Notes under the pieces: model-generated | What the model saw: the letters and a program-made list of their open reading frames with translations, nothing else | Told to the model about the DNA's origin: nothing | The model's database searches: none | Source of the DNA: Pantoea cypripedii | GTDB taxonomy: Bacteria > Pseudomonadota > Gammaproteobacteria > Enterobacterales > Enterobacteriaceae | Assembly (NCBI RefSeq): GCF_002095535.1 | Contig: NZ_MLJI01000001.1 | Coordinates: 1,601,832-1,665,831, forward strand | Direction: 5' to 3' | Length of the DNA stretch: 64,000 nt | Program-made: the position numbers and the translations under genes | Shown here: positions 53,695 to 64,000 of the stretch, piece after piece | Numbering within the stretch: position 1 is the stretch's first letter | How the letters are laid out: the number at the start of each line of letters is the position of its first letter

Positions 53695-54635
53695 TGAGTG
53701 ATACGCAATCGCTGATGAATGCGGCTTACGACAGCCGCTCGCTCAATGACCTGAAACGTGAGGCCAGCCTCGATCCGAAAGGTAAGGCTTTACAGGTTGC
53801 GAAACAGGTTGAGGGGATGTTCGTGCAGATGATGCTGAAAAGTATGCGTGAGGCGCTGCCGCAGGATGGCCTGCTGAGCAACGATCAAACGCGTCTTTAT
53901 ACCTCAATGTACGATCAGCAGATTGCGCAGGAAATGGGGAAACGCGGCCTTGGCCTGGCGGATACCATCGTTAAACAGATGCAACCCGCGCAGGAACCGG
54001 ATGAAAGCGCCGGTACGGTGCCAATGAAGCTGGATAACAGCTTTATTGTCAGCGCCATGGCTCCGCTCCAGCTGGAGCAAATGGTACGCAAGGCGGTGCC
54101 ACGTTTGCCGGTGTCGCCGGGCAATTTGTCTGGCGACAGCAGCGACTTCATCGCTCAGCTGGCGCAGCCCGCCAAAGTGGCGAGTGACGAGAGCGGCATC
54201 CCACACCATCTGATTCTGGCGCAGGCTGCGCTGGAGTCCGGCTGGGGTCAGCGTCAGATCCTGACGCGTGATGGTAAGCCGAGTTACAACGTGTTTGGCA
54301 TCAAGGCCAGCGGTGACTGGAAAGGTGAAACCACCGACATCATGACCACCGAATACGACCATGGCGAAGCGAAAAAAGTGCGCGCCAGCTTCCGCGTCTA
54401 TGGCTCCTATCTCGAAGCACTGACTGACTACGTCAAACTGCTCTCCAGCAATCCACGCTATGCGGCGGTGGCGAATGCTCAGACCGCGGAGCAGGGTGCA
54501 CAAGCTTTACAGGCTGCCGGTTACGCCACTGACCCGAAATATGCCCAAAAATTGGTGGGAATGATCCAGCAATTCAAAAACATGGGCGAAAAAGTAGTGA
54601 AGGCCTACAGCCAGGATTTAACCAATTTGTTCTGA
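53694..54635 (+). CDS. flgJ: Flagellar rod cap / peptidoglycan hydrolase FlgJ
   Basis: A 313-residue two-domain protein (E. coli 313). Residues ~1-140 are the rod-capping domain (AKQVEGMFVQMMLKSMREALP). Residues ~150-310 are a glucosaminidase-type hydrolase with LAQAALESGWGQRQI (catalytic Glu) and NVFGIKASGDWKG. It opens the peptidoglycan and helps the rod assemble. The ATG overlaps the flgI stop base. It is the last gene of the flgB operon; a sigma-28 promoter for flgK follows. Confidence 0.95.
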   Translation: MSDTQSLMNAAYDSRSLNDLKREASLDPKGKALQVAKQVEGMFVQMMLKSMREALPQDGLLSNDQTRLYTSMYDQQIAQEMGKRGLGLADTIVKQMQPAQEPDESAGTVPMKLDNSFIVSAMAPLQLEQMVRKAVPRLPVSPGNLSGDSSDFIAQLAQPAKVASDESGIPHHLILAQAALESGWGQRQILTRDGKPSYNVFGIKASGDWKGETTDIMTTEYDHGEAKKVRASFRVYGSYLEALTDYVKLLSSNPRYAAVANAQTAEQGAQALQAAGYATDPKYAQKLVGMIQQFKNMGEKVVKAYSQDLTNLF

Positions 54636-54645
54636 TTTTTTTGCC

Positions 54646-54672
54646 TCAAGTTTCACTTAAGCACGCCGATAA
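54646..54672 (+). promoter_or_regulatory. Sigma-28 (FliA) promoter of flgKL
   Basis: TCAA (54646-54649), 15 bases and GCCGATAA (54665-54672) match the FliA consensus, with one change in the -35 tetranucleotide (TCAA for TAAA). It lies about 85 bases before flgK. Confidence 0.82.
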
Positions 54673-54756
54673 CCTTCATAGACCCTGGGCGTCCTGACGC
54701 CCTGGTAACCGCACTGATGACAGCCAGCCCGGTGAACGGGAAATTAAGGAACCGAG

Positions 54757-56403
54757 ATGTCCAGTATAATCAACTCAGCGATGAGCGGGCTGAGCGCCGC
54801 ACAGGCCGCATTAAGTACCACCAGTAACAACATCAGTAACTACACCGTGGCAGGTTACACCCGTCAGACCACCATCCTGGGACAGGCGAACAGTACCCTG
54901 AGCGGGAGCAGCTATTATGGCAACGGTGTCAATGTGACCGGTGTACAGCGTGAGTATGATCAATTCATCACCGCGCAGCTGCGTAGTGCCAGTGCCACCT
55001 ATCAGGCGGCCAACACGCAATATTCTCAGGTTTCGAATATCGACGATTTGTTGTCAACCTCGTCAACCAGCCTGTCCGATTCGCTGCAAAGTTTCTTTAC
55101 TAACGTACAGAACGTGGTCAGCAATGCTAACGATCCTTCTGCACGTCAGTCGCTGCTGAGTTATGCCCAGGGGCTGGTAAACCAGTTCCAGTCCACCTCG
55201 CAATACCTGACTAACATGCAGAGCAGCGTCAACACCGATGTCACCTCCAGCGTTGACCAGATCAATACTTACACCAGCCAAATTGCCGATCTGAATACCC
55301 AGATTGCCAAGCTGACCACCGGTGGCGGTTCGGCACCGAATGACCTGCTCGATCAGCGCGATCAACTGGTCAATAGCCTGAATGATATCGTTGGCGTTAG
55401 CGTTTCCCAGCAGGATGGCAGCTACATCGTCTCCATGGGCAGCACCACCCTGGTCAATGGCAAAAACACCACAACGCTGGTGGCGATGCCGTCCACCAGC
55501 GATCCGTCACGTATCACCGTCGGTTATGTCGATAAGCTGGCGGGCAACGTAGAAATTCCTGAGAAAACCCTGACAACCGGTTCGCTTGGTGGCCTGCTGG
55601 CGTTTCGTACCCAGGACCTGGACACCGCGCAGAACCAACTGGGCCAACTGGCGGCAGCGTTTACCACCAGTTTCAACGCCGTACAGACAGCCGGTTACGA
55701 CAGTAACGGGGATCAGGGGACTGACTTTTTCACCATCGGCAGCCCTGAAGTGTTGAGCAACACCAAAAACACCTCCAGCGCCACCGTGACAGCCGCCTGG
55801 ACTGATACCAGTGCCCTGAAAGCCTCGAATTACACTGTAAGCTATGACGGCAGCAACTGGTCGGTAACGCGTAACTCGGACAACGTCAGCGTCACCCCGA
55901 CGCAGGGAACCGATGCCAGTGGCAATACCACGCTGAGTTTCGATGGTATGCAACTGACGGTAAGCGGCACGCCAGCGGCCAAAGACAGTTTCCTGGTCAA
56001 GCCGGTGCAGAACGTGATTGGCGGTATGTCTGTTGCCATCACCGATGAATCACAAATTGCCGCTGCGGGGACTGCCGACGGTGGTGAAAGTGATAACACC
56101 AACGCCCAGAAAATGATGGATTTGCAGGATGCCAATCTGGTGAATGGTAACGCCACGCTGACTCAGGCTTACGCCAGCCTGGTAAGTACCGTGGGTAACA
56201 AAACCAGCAACCTGGAAACCAAAAGCACCACCCAGGAAAACGTGGTGAACCAGCTGAGCGATCGTCAGCAGTCAATCTCAGGCGTTAACCTCGATGAGGA
56301 ATACGCCAACCTGACCAAATATCAGCAATATTACACTGCCAACGCGCAGGTGCTACAAACTGCCAGCACCATCTTTGATGCGCTGATCAGCAGTATCAGC
56401 TAA
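54757..56403 (+). CDS. flgK: Flagellar hook-filament junction protein FlgK
   Basis: A 548-residue hook-associated protein 1 (E. coli 547). The conserved N-terminus is SSIINSAMSGLSAAQAALSTTSNNISNYTV (in parts) and the C-terminus VNLDEEYANLTKYQQYYTANAQVLQTAS. The middle is variable. FlgN is its export chaperone. It is transcribed as a late gene from the sigma-28 promoter upstream and followed 22 bases later by flgL. Confidence 0.95.
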   Translation: MSSIINSAMSGLSAAQAALSTTSNNISNYTVAGYTRQTTILGQANSTLSGSSYYGNGVNVTGVQREYDQFITAQLRSASATYQAANTQYSQVSNIDDLLSTSSTSLSDSLQSFFTNVQNVVSNANDPSARQSLLSYAQGLVNQFQSTSQYLTNMQSSVNTDVTSSVDQINTYTSQIADLNTQIAKLTTGGGSAPNDLLDQRDQLVNSLNDIVGVSVSQQDGSYIVSMGSTTLVNGKNTTTLVAMPSTSDPSRITVGYVDKLAGNVEIPEKTLTTGSLGGLLAFRTQDLDTAQNQLGQLAAAFTTSFNAVQTAGYDSNGDQGTDFFTIGSPEVLSNTKNTSSATVTAAWTDTSALKASNYTVSYDGSNWSVTRNSDNVSVTPTQGTDASGNTTLSFDGMQLTVSGTPAAKDSFLVKPVQNVIGGMSVAITDESQIAAAGTADGGESDNTNAQKMMDLQDANLVNGNATLTQAYASLVSTVGNKTSNLETKSTTQENVVNQLSDRQQSISGVNLDEEYANLTKYQQYYTANAQVLQTASTIFDALISSIS

Positions 56404-56425
56404 GCAGAAAAGAGGATAAATAACC

Positions 56426-57388
56426 ATGCGTCTTAGCACGAATATGATTTTCAACCAGCAGGTGCGCGGTATTACAGATTCGCAATCCTCCTGGCTTAAA
56501 GTGGGTGAGCAGCTTTCCAGTGGCCGCCGCGTCAGTAATCCGTCTGATGATCCGATCGCCGCCTCACGCGCGGTGGTGCTGTCGCAATCACAGGCGAAAA
56601 GCACCCAATACGCGACAGCACGTAGCTTTGCGAACCAAAGCCTGGCTATGGAAGAAAACACGCTGTCCAGCGTGACCAGCAGCATTCAGGATGCGCAGAC
56701 CCTGATTGTTCAGGGTTCAACGGGTACGCTGAGTGATGATGACCGTGCCTCGATCGCGACCGAACTGGAAGGGATCCGCTCGCAGTTACTGGGACAGGCC
56801 AATGCGAAGGACGGTAACGGCAACTATATCTTTGCTGGCTATAAAACTGATACCGCGCCTTTTTCTGATACCGGCACCGGCGTCACCTATGTCGGCGGTA
56901 CCCAGGCGATCACCCAAAAAGTGGACGACAGCCGTACCATGGCGGTAGGCAACACCGGTTCCTCGGTGTTTATGTCGATTACCAGCAACGCCAAAGCAGA
57001 GCCGGATGGCAGTGCCAGCGAAACTAACCTGTTCAATATGCTCGACAGCGCCATTGCGGCCCTGAAAGTGCCGCAGGATAACGCTGACGATGCCACCAAA
57101 CAGACCTTCCAGGACGCCATGGACAAGACCAACCGTGGCCTGAGCAACTCGCTCAACAACGTGCTTTCGGTGCGTTCTGCCATCGGGACCCAGATGGATG
57201 AACTGGACAAGCTGGATTCACAGGGTGATGACCGCGATACCATTATGGCATCACAGATGAGTGACCTGGTGGATGTGGATTACACCTCAGCCATCTCCAG
57301 CTATACCATGCAACAAACGGCTTTGCAGGCGTCCTATACCGTGTTTACCCAGATGTCGAAGATGTCACTGTTCCAGATTAACTCGTAA
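56426..57388 (+). CDS. flgL: Flagellar hook-filament junction protein FlgL
   Basis: A 320-residue hook-associated protein 3 (E. coli 317). It begins MRLSTNMIFNQQVRGITDSQ with the flagellin-like SSGRRVSNPSDDPIAASRAV, and ends YTMQQTALQASYTVFTQMSKMSLFQ. It sits between FlgK and the flagellin filament. It shares the flgK promoter and ends at a strong intrinsic terminator. Confidence 0.95.
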   Translation: MRLSTNMIFNQQVRGITDSQSSWLKVGEQLSSGRRVSNPSDDPIAASRAVVLSQSQAKSTQYATARSFANQSLAMEENTLSSVTSSIQDAQTLIVQGSTGTLSDDDRASIATELEGIRSQLLGQANAKDGNGNYIFAGYKTDTAPFSDTGTGVTYVGGTQAITQKVDDSRTMAVGNTGSSVFMSITSNAKAEPDGSASETNLFNMLDSAIAALKVPQDNADDATKQTFQDAMDKTNRGLSNSLNNVLSVRSAIGTQMDELDKLDSQGDDRDTIMASQMSDLVDVDYTSAISSYTMQQTALQASYTVFTQMSKMSLFQINS

Positions 57389-57434
57389 CTGACCTGAAAA
57401 TTTGAGCGTACTTAAACCGGGTGCGCTTGCTTTT

Positions 57435-57468
57435 TCCCACTGCCCTCCGGGGCTGTGGGATTTTTTTT
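57435..57468 (+). terminator. Intrinsic terminator of flgKL
   Basis: TCCCAC (57435-57440) and GTGGGA (57455-57460), with an inner CCC/GGG pairing, are followed by eight T residues. Confidence 0.9.
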
Positions 57469-57498
57469 GCCGGTAATTCTTGCTGAACACCAGGCAAT

Positions 57499-57523
57499 AA
57501 AAAACCCCGGACTGGCCGGGGTT
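57499..57523 (-). terminator. Intrinsic terminator of rne
   Basis: AACCCCGG and CCGGGGTT pair across ACTGG (57503-57523); on the minus strand a run of T follows. It lies 19 bases past the rne stop. Confidence 0.88.
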
Positions 57524-57541
57524 GGTTTCAGAGCTGTTCGC

Positions 57542-60500
57542 TTAGATGCTTTCCGGCTTGGTTGCCGGAGCGGTAGACTGATGCGTGGCGCTATGCCCGC
57601 CAGCCGAGCCACGACCTGCAAACTCAAACGGCGGACGCACCCAGTCGCTGTGGCGAACCGGTTCAGGTTGCCATGCCGGTGCCGGTGCTTTGGTCATCGG
57701 CGCTGAAGCAAAGTGCTTCCAGCGGGTTTCAGCGTTATTCAGCGCGACATCGCGAGCGGCAACCGGAGCCTGAGGTTCCGCAACGGGTTGCTGCGGTTCG
57801 TCTGCAGCGACCGGTGCAGCCAGCACTTCTTCCACCTGGGCGACAACTTCTGGCGTCACTTCAGCAGGAGCCACAGCTGCGGTGGTTACGGCTTCATCGA
57901 CTTCGGCGGCAACGTCAACTACCGGTTCAGCCTGTGCTGCTGTTTCCTGCGCAATCACTTCATCTGCCGCTGAAATCACCGCCGGTTCTTCATTGACCGA
58001 CGTTTCAATCGGGCTGGTGTCATCGGTATTCACCACCGGCACTTCAGTGTGCGCCTGCGGTTCAGCCTGATGTACAACAGCTTCGGCACTCGGTTCCGCA
58101 ACCACTTCCTGTGCCACTTCAGCACTGGCTGGCAGGGCAACGGCAGCAGCGGTCTCTTCACGGCTGTAGTCTGGCGTCTCGTTTACCACATCCTGAACAG
58201 CCTGTTCTTCAACGGGCTGAGCCACCGGATAACGTACCCAGACTTTACCCGAGGCCATTTCCGGCGATGCAGAGGCGGTAGCCAGCGGCATGGCGGATTG
58301 GGTCGGATAACGCTCATCACGATAACGACGACGGCGCTGACCACTGACGCGCAGGTGACGCGGCGAACGACGTGAACGACGCGGCATATTGGCGCTATCA
58401 CGGTTCTCGTTATCATCCTGGTCATCATTAACCGCTTCAGGTTCTTCATTGAGCGGCGCACGCGGCGTGGTTTCAACCGGTGTTTCGCTAACCAGCGGCG
58501 CAACGGTTTCTGCTACGGCGTTTTCGTCACCAAAGCGCACTTTCTGCGTCAGCTGACGGGGTTTACGACGCGGCATCACCTGAACGCGTTCTTCTTCCTG
58601 AGCAACGGATTCATCAACGACATCAGCCTGAACAATCGGCTCAGCGGCTTTCTGCTCCTGCTGCTGGGCACGTTTCTCTTCCTGACGACGACGCTGGCGC
58701 TCAGCACGCTGTTCACGGCGCTGTTGCTGCTGTTCTTCACGCTGCTGGCGAGCTTCTTCGCTCTGTACCGGGCTACGTTCTTCACGCGGCTCGTTCTGAC
58801 GTTTGTTGCGACGGTTTTCCGTGGTCTCACGTGCTTCGCGTGGTTCACGCTGTTCACGTGGCTCACGCTGGTCACGTGCTTCACGTACCGGTGCATTCTC
58901 ACCGTTGCGCGGTGTGCGTTCACGGCGGTTATTACGACGGTTGTTGCGACGTTCGCCACGCGGCTGAGTGTTTTCACCTTCAGCAGCTTTACTTTCCGGT
59001 TGCTCACTGGCCGCCGGCGCTGCAGCAGGTGCGTCACCCACAAACAGTTTCTTCAGACCACCCAGCAGGCGCGCCATAAAGCCGGTTGAGGCTGCCGGTG
59101 CGACGGCGGTTGCTGTTGCTTTGGCTTTCGGCTCGGCTTTCACTACCGGCGTGATTTCTTCATCCGCTTCAACCGGTGCAGGTGGTGCATCCGGCATCAC
59201 AAAGGCAGCGAGAGCAGGTTGCTCAGGGCGACGGCGCTCGGCCTGTTCTTCTTCTGAAGGCAGCGCCATTTCTGCTTCATGCAACTTCGGCAGGTGATAG
59301 CTCAGCGTCTGAGTTTCTTCGCCTTTACGCACACGCAGCACGGAGTAGTGCGGGGTTTCCATCTGATCGTTTGGCACGATGATGGCGCGAACACCACCCT
59401 GGCGCTTCTCAATTGCGCTTACCGCATCACGTTTCTCGTTCAGCAGGTAAGAGGCAACCGGTACCGGCACAATGGCATGAACTTCTTTGGTGTTGTCTTT
59501 CAGCGCTTCTTCTTCAATCAGACGCAGAATTGACAGCGACAGCGATTCGTTATCACGGATGGTGCCAGTACCGCTACAGCGCGGGCACACGTGATGACTG
59601 GATTCACCCAGTGACGGGCTGAGGCGCTGACGTGACATCTCCAGCAGGCCAAAGCGAGAAATATGGCTGATCTGGATACGCGCGCGATCCTGGCGAACGG
59701 CTTCACGCAGACGGTTTTCCACCGCGCGCTGATGGCGTACTGGCGTCATATCGATAAAGTCGATTACGATCAGGCCGCCAAGGTCACGCAGACGCAGCTG
59801 ACGAGCGATTTCGTCGGCGGCTTCCAGGTTGGTATTGAAAGCCGTCTCTTCGATATCACCGCCGCGGGTGGCGCGTGCGGAGTTGATATCAATCGCAGTC
59901 AGTGCTTCGGTGCTGTCGATAACAATAGAACCGCCGGATGGCAGACGCACTTCACGCTGGAAGGCGGATTCAATTTGCGATTCGATTTGGTAGTGGCTGA
60001 ACAGCGGGATTTCACCGGTGTACAGTTTGATTTTGCTACTGAAATCCGGACGACCCAGAGCAGCGATATGCTGACGTGCCAGCTCCAGCACTTTTGGGTT
60101 ATCGATAAGAATCTCACCGATATCCTGACGCAGATAGTCGCGGAAGGCGCGAACGATCACGTTGCTTTCCTGATGGATCAGGAAGGGGGCCGGACGGTTT
60201 TCCGCCGCTTTCTTGATCGCTTCCCAGTGTTTCAGGCGGAAGCTTAAGTCCCACTGCAGCGATTCGGCAGATTTGCCCACGCCCGCGGTACGCACAATCA
60301 GACCCATGCCTTCCGGCAGTTCCAGGGCTGACAACGCTTCTTTCAGCTCAGTGCGATCATCACCTTCAATACGGCGCGAAATACCACCCGCACGCGGGTT
60401 GTTCGGCATCAGCACCAGGTAGCTACCGGCCAGCGAAATAAAGGTTGTCAGTGCTGCCCCTTTATTACCGCGTTCCTCTTTATCAATCTGAACGATAACT

Positions 60501-60796
60501 TCCTGGCCTTCACGCAGCACATCTTTGATGTTGGGACGTCCGTGCGCATTGTAATTAGCGGGGAAATATTCGCGGGAGATTTCTTTCAGAGGGAGAAAAC
60601 CGTGACGCTCAGCACCGTAATCAACAAACGCAGCTTCCAGGCTGGGTTCAATACGGGTGATTTTACCTTTGTAGATGTTGGCTTTTTTCTGTTCGTGTCC
60701 GGGGCTTTCGATATCCAGATCGTACAGACGTTGACCGTCAACCAGGGCAACGCGCAACTCCTCCTGCTGAGTTGCGTTAATTAACATTCTTTTCAT
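57542..60796 (-). CDS. rne: Ribonuclease E
   Basis: A 1084-residue endoribonuclease (E. coli 1061). The S1 domain is at about 37-120. The DNase-I-like catalytic domain has the two metal-binding Asp residues in [10 protein letters not shown] and LIVIDFIDM (near 303 and 346). The zinc-link is CPRCSGTG (near 404). Beyond ~530 the protein is long, disordered and rich in Arg, Glu, Ala and Pro, with Arg-rich RNA-binding stretches and the C-terminal PNPase-binding tail. It initiates mRNA decay and rRNA/tRNA processing and scaffolds the degradosome on the inner membrane. A long leader precedes it. Confidence 0.96.
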   Translation of the reverse strand: MKRMLINATQQEELRVALVDGQRLYDLDIESPGHEQKKANIYKGKITRIEPSLEAAFVDYGAERHGFLPLKEISREYFPANYNAHGRPNIKDVLREGQEVIVQIDKEERGNKGAALTTFISLAGSYLVLMPNNPRAGGISRRIEGDDRTELKEALSALELPEGMGLIVRTAGVGKSAESLQWDLSFRLKHWEAIKKAAENRPAPFLIHQESNVIVRAFRDYLRQDIGEILIDNPKVLELARQHIAALGRPDFSSKIKLYTGEIPLFSHYQIESQIESAFQREVRLPSGGSIVIDSTEALTAIDINSARATRGGDIEETAFNTNLEAADEIARQLRLRDLGGLIVIDFIDMTPVRHQRAVENRLREAVRQDRARIQISHISRFGLLEMSRQRLSPSLGESSHHVCPRCSGTGTIRDNESLSLSILRLIEEEALKDNTKEVHAIVPVPVASYLLNEKRDAVSAIEKRQGGVRAIIVPNDQMETPHYSVLRVRKGEETQTLSYHLPKLHEAEMALPSEEEQAERRRPEQPALAAFVMPDAPPAPVEADEEITPVVKAEPKAKATATAVAPAASTGFMARLLGGLKKLFVGDAPAAAPAASEQPESKAAEGENTQPRGERRNNRRNNRRERTPRNGENAPVREARDQREPREQREPREARETTENRRNKRQNEPREERSPVQSEEARQQREEQQQQRREQRAERQRRRQEEKRAQQQEQKAAEPIVQADVVDESVAQEEERVQVMPRRKPRQLTQKVRFGDENAVAETVAPLVSETPVETTPRAPLNEEPEAVNDDQDDNENRDSANMPRRSRRSPRHLRVSGQRRRRYRDERYPTQSAMPLATASASPEMASGKVWVRYPVAQPVEEQAVQDVVNETPDYSREETAAAVALPASAEVAQEVVAEPSAEAVVHQAEPQAHTEVPVVNTDDTSPIETSVNEEPAVISAADEVIAQETAAQAEPVVDVAAEVDEAVTTAAVAPAEVTPEVVAQVEEVLAAPVAADEPQQPVAEPQAPVAARDVALNNAETRWKHFASAPMTKAPAPAWQPEPVRHSDWVRPPFEFAGRGSAGGHSATHQSTAPATKPESI

Positions 60797-61369
60797 CTTG
60801 ACTTACTCGTTATTCTCTCATGAGTGACAAAGCTGCGGGCATCGTTACCCTGGACGAGAATCAACCGATGGCCCCGTGTCATTAATGCACTGACGTCAAC
60901 CTCACGGTTGTCGGCGGCTAAAGGGGCGCAAATCTTGTCGGTGGCCTGTTTTTCATAAGGAAATCCAGCGCCTGAAGGTGGAAGTGCTACTCGATTATTC
61001 AAAAATCCACACATCCCAGTCTGTCGTCCTGGCTGCAACCCGCAGCCCGCTAAGTGCCTGATTTAACATTACGTCTTACGCCATTGCTGCGTGTCCGTTT
61101 AATCCGGCAAAATGACTTATTTCGCTCTTTTTCCATCCTGAATCTTTCCAGGACAGAAACCCCTGCATTATTCCATTGCTAGCCTTCATATAGCAAGGCG
61201 ACTTTTGCCGAGCTGTGAAGTTTATTCATCCTTAACCTGTTCATTTGCAGGGCTAATCATCGCAACGCTGAAAAAGACAGCATTTCGTCCGTTTCAGCAA
61301 GCGACCTGAGAGAGTTAAGCACAGAAAAAGGGGTGGCGCTATCCAGGGACACTATTTAGAATCGCCGCC
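60797..61369. promoter_or_regulatory. rne: rne long 5' leader and rne-rluC divergent promoter region
   Basis: About 570 bases without a gene. In E. coli the rne transcript has a ~360-base leader that RNase E itself binds to limit its own level. On the minus strand a hairpin is visible near the coding start: the arms are 60837-60844 (GGGCATCG on plus) and 60866-60874 (CGATGGCCC on plus), with a bulge. The rest holds the divergent promoters, which I could not place with confidence. A minus-strand frame 60793-61038 is not credible. Confidence 0.65.
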
Positions 61370-62326
61370 ATGAAAACTGAGAATCCTGGCGTACAATTTG
61401 TCGCCATCACGGCTGAAAATGCCGGACAACGAATTGATAACTTTTTGCGCACCCATTTGAAGGGGGTGCCGAAAAGTATGATTTATCGCATTCTGCGTAA
61501 GGGCGAAGTGCGGGTAAATAAAAAGCGCATCAAACCCGAATATAAGCTGGAAGAGGGTGATGAACTGCGTATCCCGCCAGTCCGCGTTGCGGAGCGGGAA
61601 GAACAGGCATTGTCACCCAAGCTGGAAAAAGTGGCTTCGCTGGCGGATGCCATCCTCTATGAAGATGATTATTTACTGGTACTGAATAAACCCTCCGGCA
61701 CAGCGGTGCATGGCGGCAGCGGCCTGAGCTTTGGCGTCATTGAAGGGTTGCGTGCGTTGCGTCCGGAAGCTCGCTTCCTTGAGCTGGTGCATCGACTGGA
61801 TCGTGACACCTCCGGTATTTTACTGGTGGCGAAAAAACGTTCAGCACTCCGTTCCCTGCACGAACAACTGCGTGAAAAGGGAATGCAAAAAGATTACCTG
61901 GCACTGGTGCAGGGTGACTGGCCTTCACACCTGAAAGTGGTCCAGGCACCGTTGCTGAAAAATATCCTGCAAAGTGGCGAGCGCGTGGTGCGCGTCAGTG
62001 CGGAAGGCAAACCCTCCGAAACACGCTTCAAAGTTGAGGAGCGCTTTGGTTTTGCTACCCTGGTAAAAGCCAGTCCGGTAACTGGCCGTACCCACCAGAT
62101 TCGCGTTCATACGCTACATGCGGGCCATCCTATTGCCTTTGACGATCGCTACGGTGAACGTGAATTTGATCGCCAGCTGGCATCGACCGGGCTTTCTCGC
62201 CTGTTCCTGCATGCCGCTGCGCTGACCTTTACTCACCCGAACACCGGCGAGACGCTGCGCATGGAAGCGCCGCTTGACGGCGCTTTGAAGCATTGTCTGG
62301 CGCAGTTACGCCAGAAAAAAGCCTGA
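61370..62326 (+). CDS. rluC: 23S rRNA pseudouridine synthase RluC
   Basis: A 318-residue RluA-family enzyme (E. coli 319). It has an N-terminal S4-like RNA-binding domain ([37 protein letters not shown]) and a catalytic domain with [16 protein letters not shown]. The Asp of that motif is the nucleophile. It converts U955, U2504 and U2580 of 23S rRNA to pseudouridine in E. coli. Divergent from rne, as in E. coli; convergent with yceF over a long hairpin. Confidence 0.95.
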   Translation: MKTENPGVQFVAITAENAGQRIDNFLRTHLKGVPKSMIYRILRKGEVRVNKKRIKPEYKLEEGDELRIPPVRVAEREEQALSPKLEKVASLADAILYEDDYLLVLNKPSGTAVHGGSGLSFGVIEGLRALRPEARFLELVHRLDRDTSGILLVAKKRSALRSLHEQLREKGMQKDYLALVQGDWPSHLKVVQAPLLKNILQSGERVVRVSAEGKPSETRFKVEERFGFATLVKASPVTGRTHQIRVHTLHAGHPIAFDDRYGEREFDRQLASTGLSRLFLHAAALTFTHPNTGETLRMEAPLDGALKHCLAQLRQKKA

Positions 62327-62330
62327 TCGT

Positions 62331-62363
62331 GGCAGGCATCAACTCAATGGGTTGATGCCTGCC
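62331..62363. terminator. 13-bp hairpin shared by rluC and yceF ends
   Basis: GGCAGGCATCAAC (62331-62343) and GTTGATGCCTGCC (62351-62363) are perfect arms with a 7-base loop. The hairpin includes the last codons and stop of yceF and begins five bases after the rluC stop. On the minus strand a T run (TTTTTT) lies about 12 bases beyond the stem. Confidence 0.75.
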
Positions 62364-62923
62364 TCGCGCAACATCTCATTCAGCGCAATCAACGGTAAGC
62401 CAATCAACGCATTGGGATCACGTCCTTCCAGCCGTTCAAACAAACAAATGCCAAGACCTTCGCTTTTGAAGCTGCCTGCGCATTGCAAAGGTTGTTCTTT
62501 TGCGACGTAAGCGGCGATTTCTGCCTTAGTCAGGTCACGAAAATGCACCGTAAAGGGTTCACAGCATAAAAATTGTTGTGCGCTCTGCGGCTGGATCAAC
62601 GCTAACCCGGTATAGAAGGTGATTGCCTTGCCGCTGGCCGCAGCCAGCTGGCATCGTGCGTTCTCCTCGGTATGTGGCTTACCGGTGATGTTGCCATCCA
62701 GCAGGCAAACCTGATCGGAACCAATGATCCAGCGATCCGGATATTGTTCAGCCAGCGCCTGGGCTTTCGCCAGCGCCAGCCGTTGCACCAGCGCTTCCGC
62801 TGCCTCTCCGGGGAGCGGTGCTTCATCGGTATGTGGTGCCGCGCAGATAAAAGGCAGGCCAAGCTTGCTCAATAAAGCCTGACGGAACGGAGAAGTTGAG
62901 GCTAAAACCAGCGGTGTCATCAT
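62339..62923 (-). CDS. yceF: m7GTP pyrophosphatase YceF (Maf family)
   Basis: A 194-residue Maf-like nucleotide pyrophosphatase (E. coli 194). It has [22 protein letters not shown] at the start, the catalytic Asp in [12 protein letters not shown] (near 70) and [25 protein letters not shown] near the end. It hydrolyses 7-methyl-GTP and so cleans the nucleotide pool. ATG 62923 is the first of two; the second, at 62920, is equally possible. It converges on rluC with a hairpin over its stop codon. Confidence 0.93.
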   Translation of the reverse strand: MMTPLVLASTSPFRQALLSKLGLPFICAAPHTDEAPLPGEAAEALVQRLALAKAQALAEQYPDRWIIGSDQVCLLDGNITGKPHTEENARCQLAAASGKAITFYTGLALIQPQSAQQFLCCEPFTVHFRDLTKAEIAAYVAKEQPLQCAGSFKSEGLGICLFERLEGRDPNALIGLPLIALNEMLREAGINPLS

Positions 62924-63025
62924 TTTTTTTCAGAATAGATAGCGTAAAGGTGACAGTCATTTTAAACTGTGCGCCGCACTGGATGCGACTAACGGGTGAA
63001 AGATGCCGTGAAACGGCCTTTTTCT

Positions 63026-63054
63026 TTGACTCTATGACGTTACAAAGTTAATAT
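63026..63054 (+). promoter_or_regulatory. Promoter of yceD-rpmF-plsX
   Basis: TTGACT (63026-63031) and TAATAT (63049-63054) are 17 bases apart, close to the sigma-70 consensus. Transcription would start near 63060-63062, at most a few bases before the yceD ATG at 63064. Confidence 0.75.
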
Positions 63055-63063
63055 TCGCGCCCT

Positions 63064-63770
<707 letters not shown>

Positions 63771-63796
63771 TTCTTGCGGTTACGCAAGGCGATACT

Positions 63797-64000
63797 TTGA
63801 CACGTTTGACCCTGGCAATAGATGCCATGGGCGGGGACTTCGGTCCCTGCGTGACAGTGCCTGCAGTCTTGCAGGCACTGGCCTCTCATTCGCACCTGAT
63901 TATCCTTCTGGTCGGCAATCCCGACATCATCACGCCATTACTTGCCAAAGCGGATTCCTCTGTACTGGAGCGTTTGCGGGTTATTCCTGCGGAATCGGTT
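63797..64000 (+). CDS. plsX: Phosphate acyltransferase PlsX (3' cut by window edge)
   Basis: The first 68 codons of plsX, open to the end of the window. The translation starts [20 protein letters not shown] and continues [16 protein letters not shown], matching the PlsX N-terminus. PlsX makes acyl-phosphate from acyl-ACP for phospholipid synthesis. The start is TTG 63797, with AAGGCG about six bases upstream, and lies 26 bases after rpmF. Confidence 0.93.
   Translation, partial: MTRLTLAIDAMGGDFGPCVTVPAVLQALASHSHLIILLVGNPDIITPLLAKADSSVLERLRVIPAESV

Noticed and set aside
60793..61038. 81-codon minus-strand frame in the rne leader
   Set aside because: Overlaps the well-known long rne leader, ends within the rne start and shows no protein pattern.

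Overview
This window looks like a chromosomal segment of a plant- or environment-associated Erwiniaceae bacterium, most likely Pantoea or a close relative. From about 22.8 kb to the right edge the gene order follows the E. coli K-12 block clsC-opgC-opgGH-yceK-msyB-lpxL-trhO-yceIJ-solA-bssS-dinI-pyrC-yceB-grxB-mdtH-rimJ-yceH-mviM-murJ-flgNMA-flgBCDEFGHIJKL-rne-rluC-yceF-yceD-rpmF-plsX. Protein lengths and motifs are close to the enterobacterial ones. The E. coli neighbours mdtG and ymdB are missing, and several small genes sit in between. The genus call is inference from gene content; no rRNA or other taxonomic marker is present.

Layout. Bases 1-1562 hold the C-terminal part of a large FG-GAP repeat surface protein cut by the left edge. 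A SulP anion transporter, an AriR/YmgB-like small regulator and a MarR regulator follow, with an operator-rich divergent region between the two regulators. A small lipoprotein gene at 4659-5060 precedes a compact 16-gene aryl polyene (APE) pigment cluster, apeC to apeR (5225-18622). It encodes chain-length factor, acyltransferase, two acyl carrier proteins, membrane protein, aryl-activating ligase, two hotdog dehydratases, a glycosyltransferase-acyltransferase fusion, thioesterase, LolA-like carrier, MMPL exporter, DUF3261 lipoprotein, two ketosynthases and a ketoreductase. Most genes overlap at start and stop, so the cluster is probably one translationally coupled operon. After it come a Fur-box-preceded TonB-dependent receptor, two very small membrane proteins and a divergent GH1-like protein.

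The housekeeping half contains cardiolipin synthase C, the osmoregulated periplasmic glucan genes, lipid A lauroyltransferase, tRNA hydroxylase TrhO, SOS gene dinI with its LexA box, pyrC with a PurR-type site and a hairpin leader, the whole flagellar rod-hook-basal-body cluster with FlhDC and sigma-28 signals, and RNase E with a long leader. It ends at the yceD-rpmF-plsX lipid/ribosome operon, where plsX is cut by the right edge.

The APE cluster is a known type of system. No clearly new multi-gene system was found. The best leads are: MlrA/BluR-like operators next to the AriR-like gene; a GH1-like protein with Gln at the expected acid/base Glu position; the tandem small membrane proteins; an 88-residue H-C-C-C protein where mdtG is expected; a palindromic repeat family; and a nearly leaderless yceD transcript.
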